Below, one piece after another: positions 53,594-61,235 of a stretch of DNA of 64,000 nt. The translations under genes and the position numbers were made by a program. The stretch's first letter is position 1. Each line of letters starts with the position of its first letter. A model generated the notes under the pieces. The model did no database searches and was not told where the DNA came from. It was given only the letters and a program-made list of their open reading frames with translations. Source of the stretch: Sulfidibacter corallicola. Its GTDB lineage: Bacteria > Acidobacteriota > Holophagae > Acanthopleuribacterales > Acanthopleuribacteraceae. The stretch is taken from NCBI RefSeq assembly GCF_017498545.1, contig NZ_CP071793.1:8240256-8304255 (forward strand), given 5' to 3'.

Positions 53594-53752
53594 ATGAAAT
53601 GGTTAGTGCTTGTTTTGGGATTTATTTGGTATTTATCGATTGAAATTCACCGAGGAAGATCAAGAAATGGCAAGATTGATTCAGTACTGCCGTTAAGTAT
53701 TATTGGAATAGCAGGGTTAATTATTTCAATTATAATTGCCTTGGTTATCTAA
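53594..53752 (+). CDS. 52-residue membrane protein, putative immunity protein of the giant RHS tip
   Basis: A short gene not easily found by length filters: MKWLVLVLGFIWYLSIEI, a basic loop (HRGRSRNGK), then a second hydrophobic helix (LPLSIIGIAGLIISIIIALVI). It starts 5 bp after the RHS stop, with GAGGAGG about 10 nt upstream of the ATG overlapping the end of the toxin gene. Two membrane helices, small size and position make it the likely immunity protein; the two displaced modules further on also end with small two- or three-helix membrane proteins. A membrane-resident immunity protein suggests that the tip acts at or in the inner membrane. Confidence 0.7.
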   Translation: MKWLVLVLGFIWYLSIEIHRGRSRNGKIDSVLPLSIIGIAGLIISIIIALVI

Positions 53753-53858
53753 CTTGCGTGCTTTAATAAGTAATACCATAACCTTATAAGGTTACTCAAA
53801 CTCGGATCATTAGCTGAGGCTTCTTCAATTATTAAAATTCAGAGATAGAATTATTTAA

Positions 53859-54093
53859 TCAAAAGATCAAAGGTTTTTTCTTGATTAATTTCTGAAAATA
53901 GGCCGTAGTCGCCCGAAGATAGATAGTTGTGGTCTTTATTTCGGAATGCTCTTGCATTTTGGACAACGCATAAATGTCGCAACCACTTTCAAGCATCATG
54001 ATGGCAAATGTGTGCCGGAGCTTGTGGGCAGAAAAATTGATGTCGGTGGACAAATGGCGCTGGAAAACCGAGGCCTGAGCGAGGTGAATTGGG
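53859..54093 (-). pseudogene. tyrosine recombinase C-terminal remnant
   Basis: On the minus strand the last about 65 residues of a tyrosine recombinase are readable: INFSAHKLRHTFAIMML (the H-x-x-R box), LSKMQEHSEIKTTTIYL (the second His-like position is Glu-His, and the active Tyr is in TIYL), and a basic tail. The rest of the enzyme is missing; the frame upstream runs into the displaced RHS tip. A 16-bp perfect palindrome (TAACCTTATAAGGTTA, 53779-53794) lies just beyond its 3' end. Confidence 0.7.
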
Positions 54094-54773
54094 AGCGCTC
54101 CGCCGTTTCGGGCTATACATCTCTCCTTGCGGTTGGCTTGATCCAAAAAGGTTGGACCAGTGGCCAAATCGTTAGCGCCCTGACCAAGACTGGCACGGCA
54201 GGTCTAGTAGGGTATGGTATGTACCAAGGCCGCATGATCGGGATCGAAGGATACGAAGAGGGTAAAACCGGGAAGGCCGTTTACGTCGGTACTATAGCCC
54301 TATTAAGTACTTTTGGTGTATATCGTTCCATTCAGGCCCTCAACACAAATATCGCTCCGGGTGGGGCGTCTCTTTGGGAGAGTCGTCCGCCAGGTGTTCA
54401 AGTGCGGAGGTTTGGTGATTGGTGGGTAAAACGGATCAACCCCAAATCAAATAGGCTGATGCAGTGGTGGGCTCGTCAATCAGTCAACGCACCTGCGAAA
54501 ATATGCTGGGTGATATGGCTCCTCAGTTTCAAATGAGAGGTGGCAACCTATTTGTTAAAAACGTCGGGCCTACTTCCCCGATGGGTATCGTTTCATGAAT
54601 TCCCGTGTGTTTCAGCTTTATCTCAAAGGAAGCTTGCGTTTAATGACATTCAATCTCGAAATGTGGGTTTGAACGGCCAGATATTCGATCCAGTCCACGA
54701 CCCCGTCACCGAACGCTTATTCTTGGGTTCACTCGGTGTTGATGGTGTTGGGACCTGGTACTATTTCCAGTAA
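54094..54773 (+). pseudogene. displaced, frameshifted RHS toxin tip
   Basis: The translation in one frame (TAGLVGYGMYQGRM..., PPGVQVRRFGDWWVKRINPK, RLMQWWARQSVNAPA) aligns with the tip of the giant RHS protein (AGLSGYAIYDGSI, PGGVRVKKRGNYWIKEVNPS, RFAQWWGRGSLNAQA). It then stops at 54536. The continuation is in other frames: the segment before 54773 (FNDIQSRNVGLNGQIFDPVHDP) matches FNDIRPRNIGGPKNLIFDPAKHP. There is no RHS core in front of it, only the recombinase remnant. It is therefore a second, diverged member of the same toxin family, cut off from its carrier and disrupted by at least one frameshift. It cannot be expressed as an RHS fusion in its present state. Confidence 0.75.
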
Positions 54774-54782
54774 GGAGCACGA

Positions 54783-55001
54783 ATGCTGTTTGTGATTGGA
54801 GTGTTGATTATTGTTCTAGGATTTTCGTTAGACAAGATTGAGCGATTTCGACATTCATGGGCTCTAGGCCCTGCGTTTCCATGTATTTGCTTGGCAAGTG
54901 GTCTTACAGCCATTCTCATTCATTTTCAGTTAAAAAATATCGCTCTGGGGATTGGAGTAATTGCGCTCACTTTTCTGGTTTTAAGTTTTTTTCGAAAATA
55001 A
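54783..55001 (+). CDS. 72-residue membrane protein, putative immunity protein of the displaced tip
   Basis: ATG at 54783 with a strong AAGGAG 6 nt upstream, 9 bp after the end of the broken tip. Three hydrophobic stretches (FVIGVLIIVLGFSL, FPCICLASGLTAILI, ALGIGVIALTFLVLSFF) separated by short basic loops. It has the place and form of an immunity protein like the 52-residue one at 53594. The frame and ribosome site are intact although the toxin part is not, which fits selection to keep immunity after the toxin decayed. Confidence 0.65.
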   Translation: MLFVIGVLIIVLGFSLDKIERFRHSWALGPAFPCICLASGLTAILIHFQLKNIALGIGVIALTFLVLSFFRK

Positions 55002-55089
55002 CTCGGCCATCACAGGTCTTATCCTGAAGGCTCGATGTGCACATCCAGGGTTGCCACATGACTTTCTTGAAGCAAAGCGGTGACTTTAC

Positions 55090-58000
55090 ATGGATCGAGG
55101 TCCATTACCATCTGGCGGCCGGCCGAGCTGCGCGACCCTGACCCGCAAGGGCGGACTGCCGACCCAGATGAACTACAACGCCCACGGCGACCTGGTGGGC
55201 CTCAAGCGCGGCAACCAGCCGCTGACCGAGTACAGCTACAACCGCTGGGGCGCGGTGGCGAGCATGACGGTGGGCAACGGCCAGCCGCTGCAGGTCTTTG
55301 GCAGCGGCGACAGCGCGACCGTCAACCTCCCGGGTGGGGTCACGGCCGACGTCGACACCGAGGGTCGGCTGTCACAAGTGACCTACCCGGGCCTGGCCAC
55401 CAAGGAATACGGCTTCGACGGCCTGGGCCGAACGACCCGCGTGACGATCGGCGGGGTGCTGCTGCGGCGTTACCAGTACGGCCAGGGTCGGCTGGAACAG
55501 ATCACGGCGGGCGAGCCGGGCAGCGAGGAAGTCTACGTCTACGGATACGACGCCGAGGGTCGCCTGACGAGCCTGACACGCGACGGCGTTGCCTGGGGAA
55601 GCTGGACCTATCCCGATTTGGCGGACCTGCGCCAACAGGAGGGACTTGCCGATCCAAACCGGGTGCAGCGCTACACCGACCCCAATGGCGTGACCCAGTC
55701 GTACGGCTACGAGGACGGCCAGGTCACCCTGATCGACATCGCCCAGGGGCCGAGCTTCCAGATGGCCTACGACGCGGGCGGCAACCAGACCCAGATCCGC
55801 GCGATGGGCATGGAGGCGAGGTTCACCGAGTGGGTCAACGGCATGCCGACCCGGATCGCGTGGGGCGACGGCACCACCTTCGATTTGAGCCAGGACGACA
55901 AGGGCCAGCTCGACAGCATCGCGGAGAGCGGTGGGGTTTTCCTGCTGGACCTCGACTGGGAGGACGTGCCCCGCGAGGGCCTGTGCAGCGAAGCGGGCGA
56001 GGCGGGTCCACCGGACAAGAAGATCAGCAAGGTGACGCGCAAGGCGCCCGGCCTCGAAGAGACCTGGGAGCCCACGTACACCGAGGCGCAGCAACTCCAA
56101 TCGATCCAGATCACGCGTACGGGCGGCCAGGACACCGACACCCTGACCGAGAGCTACGGCGAAGTGCGGAACCAGCTCTTGGGCGGCCTGACCCGGGTGC
56201 TCAACGGCACGGTGGTGCGCGACGATGCCTTAACCCACGACGCCACGGCCGACCACCGCCGGGTGGGCAGCGTGGCGGGAACTGGCGGAGTCGACGTCTA
56301 TAGCTACGACCCGGTCCTGGGCAACCTGACGCGAATCGACGATCGAGACGGCCGCGTGCGGGAATTCGCATGGGACGGCTTTCGGCGCCTGACCGAGATC
56401 CGCGAGGACGGCCAGGTTTTGGGTGCGTACGCCTACGACCACCAGAACCGCCGGATCCGGGCGGCGATACCGGCGAGCGACGTGCCGTTGGCGTTCGCAT
56501 GGCACGGCTCGCGGGTGATCGCGATCGGGCAGCAGCGTGGCACGGCGGAGGCGCCGCGCGTATCGTGGACGCACGCCATCGGCCAGGGCCCGCTGGGCCC
56601 GGCCTTCTTGAAGGACCTCACGGGTGGTGGCCACGACTACTACATCGCGACGGACCACCTGGGCACGCCCTACGCATACAAGCACGTGGCCAGCGGGACG
56701 GTGTACCTCAGCCCGCTGACGCCCTGGGGCGAGCGGGTCCAAAGCCCATCACTGGGTGCCCAGGCCGGCGTGGTGCCGGACAGCGTCTTCGCCAGCGCCC
56801 CACTGGGCCTGGGCGGTCACCTGATGGACTGGGAAACCGGCCTGACGCAGATGCACCACCGCTACTACGACGCAAAGCTGGGCCATTTCCTCAACCCCGA
56901 CTTCCGCGAGCCGAACCTCTACGACCCCACCACGGTCAAGGAGCCCTACGCCTACGCCGCCGGCAACCCCATCCTTTTCTGGGACCCGGATGGTCTTGCC
57001 GAGGAACCGGGTCGTGGCCCCCAATCACCACCAGGTTCAAGGGATTTTTTACTATATTATTTGCGCTACGCTCTTTTCTGGAAAAGCTCACATTCAGAGC
57101 GCTTTTACGAAGCGAGGGAAAAAGCAACCCAAGCCATTGCAGCCGCTCAAACCGCCACTCTGACTAAAAAAGATCAAGTGATTGCCAGCTTGGAGGAAAA
57201 CCAAATCGAGGGAATGGAGCCTGGTTTTGAGCGGCTTTCTGCAGCAACCGATTTCTATGGAGACAGAGCCTTGCTTTGGGTATTGGGAGCTGGGCATGGA
57301 GGCCTAAATTTTGGGGAAAATTCTGTTGCTACTGCCAGCATGGCTCATAACGCTCTACTCCTGGGTGTTGATCGATTTGGAATTGTAGATCCTTCCCTTT
57401 CCAGGCAAGCAAGTGATGAATTAGCACCAATCGTTAGCGTGTTCGAGGAAAAAGGCGCTATTCCTGTCATTGTTGAAGGGGCTGCGCAACCCGTTGTAAA
57501 ATTTGGCTCGAACATGATTCTCGCTCAGGAAGGCGACTTCCAAGCTGAATTTGATTTAGTTGCTGGCGGGACAGAGTTAGGTTTGGCATTGGCTCCTATG
57601 GTTCTATTGGGGCCTGAAGCTAGTGGTGCAGGTGTTCTTCCAAGGAGTGCTAATCTTAGTTTACGTTCGGCTTTATTTAATGCTAAAACAGGTCGTTTTG
57701 TGTTGCATCAGGCAATTCGTGATGCCAAAGCGTTTAAGCTCACTCAAGGAAGAAAGTTTCGTCAGTGGATATTGCAAGGAATTGAAAACGATAAATACTA
57801 CTGGAATCTTGGACGTGCAGAGCGGGGGTTCTACATGAGAGGCCAGAAAACTTTTAGCGGTAAATTTTGGCGTAAAAATGAAGCCAAACTGGATGGGTTC
57901 ACTGTCGGAAAAAGTGGAGAATTATATGTTTTAGGTGTAGTAGAGAGAGGGAAGTGGCTCAAGGCAAACTACCCAGTGCGAAGTTCTTCGATTAACCTCA

Positions 58001-58095
58001 TTGATTTCGCTGCAGGAATTCGTACAACCATAGGTACAGGTCCTGATCCAGCAAGTAGGCAGATTTTAATGTTCCTGTTTAGAGTAAAACCATAA
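55090..58095 (+). pseudogene. silent RHS cassette: partial core plus alternative toxin tip
   Basis: An uninterrupted 1001-codon frame without a credible start: the first codons are out of phase with the RHS core because of a 1-base deletion at the junction, and there is no ribosome site or signal peptide. From about residue 10 to 637 it is nearly identical to residues of the giant RHS protein, ending DPDGLA. The 365-residue tip after it is different: charged helices (EKATQAIAAAQTATLTKK), a Gly-rich hydrophobic stretch (GTELGLALAPMVLLGPE) and an alpha/beta end (KFRQWILQGIENDKYYW, GRAERGFYMRGQKTFSG). Family not recognised. It is best seen as a stored alternative C-terminus that could be moved onto the giant RHS gene by recombination in the shared 1.9 kb. 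Confidence 0.8.
55092..57000 (+). repeat. second copy of the 1.9-kb RHS core direct repeat
   Basis: Matches 50638-52547 over its whole length with scattered single-base differences, mostly silent, and one 1-base deletion near the left end. The right end coincides with the toxin-tip junction. Confidence 0.9.
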
Positions 58096-58115
58096 ATGAT
58101 GTAGCTGGAGGGGAA

Positions 58116-58325
58116 ATGACTTTATTAGAAATGTCAGGGTGTGTGGCTGCAATTCTAGGAATTTCAGCGGGTATATTGATTGGGGTAATTAAAGGGTTCA
58201 ATTTGATATGGATCTTCGCCTTCGCCGCAATAGGCTTGGTTTTGGGTTGGATCACAGGCAGCCTTATTGCACGAATTGTGGATGATTTTTTGGCAAAAAA
58301 AAACAAATCAAATAAAACGGACTAG
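58116..58325 (+). CDS. 69-residue membrane protein, putative immunity protein of the silent cassette
   Basis: ATG at 58116 preceded by GGAGGGG, 20 bp after the cassette stop. Two hydrophobic helices (GCVAAILGISAGILIGVI and IWIFAFAAIGLVLGWITGSLIA) and a charged Lys/Asn-rich tail (LAKKNKSNKTD). Same placement and type as the other two small membrane proteins that follow RHS tips here, so an immunity role is inferred. All three differ in sequence, as expected for specific immunity. Confidence 0.65.
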   Translation: MTLLEMSGCVAAILGISAGILIGVIKGFNLIWIFAFAAIGLVLGWITGSLIARIVDDFLAKKNKSNKTD

Positions 58326-58464
58326 CCTAAGATCTGGCCACTCCATTTGAACTGTTCCGAAAAAAAACGCCTGTTGGTGTGCTTATTGATAATTTAAACG
58401 GCGTATTGCCATGCCAAAGAAAAACTCGGCACTTTTCTTGGACCCTAACGGCATTAATCCGTAT

Positions 58465-59377
58465 TCAAGATTGCCCGGATTCTTCCTGCTCCGAGGGTTG
58501 GGCTTCCAACAAAGAAACGTGACCGACTTCGGGCGAGGGCTCGGTCATGGATACCCAACCGCGATCACCTACCTGTTCCTTGGCCTGAATCTTGGAAATC
58601 GCGCGATCGAGCGCCCTTCGGAAACCGAACCGAGCACGGTCCCACACCTTGGCCAACCGCTCGATGGTGGCAAAATCTCCGTACTCGCCCAATAGTTGGG
58701 CGGCCGTCATGCACTCCTCGTCGCGACCGTTCGAGAGCACCTCGAACAGGAAACCGAGGACCCGTTCATCGTCGGGGCGACCGATGTACTTGACAATCGT
58801 CGTCCGCAACCACGGCAGATGGTAATAGGCGATTTGGTGGGGGTCGAGATTGACTCTTGTATGTCGCACAGCGTCTTGAGCACGGTTTTGGCCAGGATAT
58901 GATTTTCCAAGGAGGACAGCATCAACGGAACCCCGATTTCCGGCGCGAGGGATCTGGCGATTTGAACGTGAAGGTAGCCGGTCACCGCATCCGTCGATGT
59001 AAAACCCATGCGCATCGTCGAAGGCGGGAGGCACTGGCCGCCAAAGACGCGCAGCAAGACGGCTTTCGGGTTTGGCGACCCATCACCTGCGCTGAGATCG
59101 AGTTTGGCGATGGCTTCCGGTGCATCATGCCGTACGACTTCCTGCAAACACAGTTGGCGGAATCTGGGCAGGGGATCCCACTGGATGTTCTCGATCAACG
59201 GGGGCAACAGCGGCCCCGATGACCAGTCTTGGGCGAACAATCGCTCCGTTTTTTCGACCACGCTTTGGAAAATCCAACGAACCCCGCCCACACCATCAAG
59301 CCCAGCAAGAAAAGAAACAGGAACGCCACCCGACGCCCCCCGAAAACCGCGAGCCCATCATCGGAACAGTCGCCCAT
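58465..59377 (-). pseudogene. frameshifted HEAT-like repeat gene
   Basis: Three overlapping frames make sense only if joined. A start with a membrane helix (VAFLFLFLLGLMVWAGFVGF, from 59377) leads to a middle part (LPRFRQLCLQEVVRHDAPEA, AVTGYLHVQIARSLAPEIG, in a second frame to about 58850). A last part follows in a third frame (DDERVLGFLFEVLSNG, MTAAQLLGEYGDFATIERL, ending 58465). The parts resemble HEAT-type helical repeats. It lies just downstream of the exporter gene in the same direction. Either a decayed gene or, less likely, sequence errors. Confidence 0.5.
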
Positions 59378-59480
59378 GAATGGAACAAAACCCAGGCTGC
59401 CTGGCTTTTGCCACGCGTTGATGCCTGGGTTTTCTGGCGGGGAACGGAAGGGAAAGGGGCATCCCCGACGAGCCTCCGAC

Positions 59481-61235
59481 TCAGCGAGCCAAGCCGCCGG
59501 CCACCAGCGATGCGGCCGCGGTCGGCGTCTCCTCCTCCGCCTGGCCCTCGCGCATGTGCACCATGCGGTCGGCGTGTCCGAAATAGGCTTCGTCGTGGGT
59601 AATCGCCACCACCGTGCGGCCCTCCGCCTTCAATGCGGGCAGCAAGTCGCGGTAGAAGTGGGCGCGGAAGTGTGGGTCCTGGTCGGCCGCGAACTCGTCC
59701 ATCACCAGGATCGGCGCCGGTTCCAACATGGCCTGCACGAGCCCCAACCGTTTGCGTTGGCCTTGCGAGAGGTCCAAGGTCGACCAGCGTCCGTCGATCA
59801 CCTCCACCTTGTGATCGATCTCCAGCGCCTTCAACCGATCGCCGATCGAGGCCGGTCCGTTTTCCGGCCCGTACAGCCGGTCGAACAGGTGGAAATCGGC
59901 GAACAGCGGCGCGAACAGGTGCCGGTGCGCGGCGCTTCCCGGGGTCCACGTGCGATCGTCGACCGTCAGGCGACCCGACGTCGGTTGGTACAGGCCCAGC
60001 AGGAGCTTGAGCAACGTGGTCTTACCGGAGCCGTTCCCGCCCACGATGAACAGCGTCTCGCCGCGACGCACCTCCATGTCGATGGGCCCCACCTGAAAGG
60101 GTTCGGCCCCCTCTTCGGCCGGGTAGGCGAAGCACACCCGTTCCAACCGCAGGACACGCCAATCCGACGGCGGCAGGGTTCCCAAGGCGTCCACCTCATC
60201 GGCGCCACGCGCGTCGCCCTGGCCGACATCGCCGGCCTCGGTCGGTGGTGACGAGCTGTCGCGTGCCGGCGTCAGGTGACCCGACACCGCGGGTTCGGCC
60301 ATCGATGGCGGTTGGGGCCGAGCCAGGTCGTCGCGCAGGCGCTGGATCTTGTTCAGTGCGATGCCGAACCGATCCAATGTGGGCAGCAGGTCGACCGTCT
60401 GCTGGATCGCCGGGGTCAAGTACAGCATGACCAGAATCGTGGCCGCGAACGGCTGCGCCTCCAGGCCCAGCCAACTCTGGCCGGTGAAGGCGAAGAAGCC
60501 CAGCACGCCGTAGATCAGCACGCCGCTCACGATCACCGCCTGGATGTACTTCTCGCCGCCGCGCACGTTCAGGTCGTAGCTCTGTCGGCAGCGACCCAGC
60601 AGGTCGTCTTCGAAAAAGGCCATCCGCTTGGCGTCGTTCATCTTCAGCTCCTTGAACCCGGATAGCAGGTGATCCACGAACCGGAAGAAGTCGTCCTGGG
60701 TCCGACGGGCCATCTCCCAATCGTGGGCGGCGCGGCCGGCGACCTTGGTGTACAGTCCGCCGCCCACCAGAATGCAGGCCAAGATCAGCAGGAAGGCGGC
60801 CGGCGACAACCAGCAGAGGTAGACGAAGCAGGCCAAGACGGTGAATCCCGCCGTGAGCAGGCTGCTCAGGATCTCCGGAGAACGCGCCACCTCCGTCGTG
60901 TCTTCGGTGATCGAGGTGTAGACGTACTGGTTGGGCACCTGCTCGAAGCGCGTCAGATCGCAGGCGAGCACGCGCCGCAGGATGTCGGCCCGCATTTCGA
61001 AGACCGCGCGCTGGGTGGCGCGCAGCAGGGCGCGGTTGAACACGCGCGAGGCCAGGAGGTAGATTGCGATCGCGGCAGTGAAGATGCCGATCCGCGTCGC
61101 GTTGATCCCGCCGTGAATGACGTCGTTGATGGTCTTGATCATCAGGGTGTTGCACACACCGGTCAGCAGACTCAACAGCGCGACGAGGTAGATGCGCCCG
61201 CCCAGTTGGCGGTGCAGAAAGCGAAGCATGGTCAT
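59481..61235 (-). CDS. ABC exporter of the cyclic-peptide/siderophore type (SyrD/PvdE-like)
   Basis: 584 residues, fused permease and ATPase. The membrane part (about 1-330) begins MTMLRFLHRQLGGRIYL with a first helix LVALLSLLTGVCNTLMI and the I-N-x-x-x family signature region, as in SyrD/PvdE proteins. The ATPase part has Walker A GGNGSGKTTLLKLL, the signature LSQGQRKRLGLVQA, Walker B ILVMDEFAADQDP and the switch His in AITHDE. An Asp/Ala-rich linker joins the halves. Its ATG overlaps the stop of the NRPS gene (ATGA), so the two are coupled. Likely role: move the NRPS product or its precursor across the inner membrane. Confidence 0.93.
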   Translation of the reverse strand: MTMLRFLHRQLGGRIYLVALLSLLTGVCNTLMIKTINDVIHGGINATRIGIFTAAIAIYLLASRVFNRALLRATQRAVFEMRADILRRVLACDLTRFEQVPNQYVYTSITEDTTEVARSPEILSSLLTAGFTVLACFVYLCWLSPAAFLLILACILVGGGLYTKVAGRAAHDWEMARRTQDDFFRFVDHLLSGFKELKMNDAKRMAFFEDDLLGRCRQSYDLNVRGGEKYIQAVIVSGVLIYGVLGFFAFTGQSWLGLEAQPFAATILVMLYLTPAIQQTVDLLPTLDRFGIALNKIQRLRDDLARPQPPSMAEPAVSGHLTPARDSSSPPTEAGDVGQGDARGADEVDALGTLPPSDWRVLRLERVCFAYPAEEGAEPFQVGPIDMEVRRGETLFIVGGNGSGKTTLLKLLLGLYQPTSGRLTVDDRTWTPGSAAHRHLFAPLFADFHLFDRLYGPENGPASIGDRLKALEIDHKVEVIDGRWSTLDLSQGQRKRLGLVQAMLEPAPILVMDEFAADQDPHFRAHFYRDLLPALKAEGRTVVAITHDEAYFGHADRMVHMREGQAEEETPTAAASLVAGGLAR

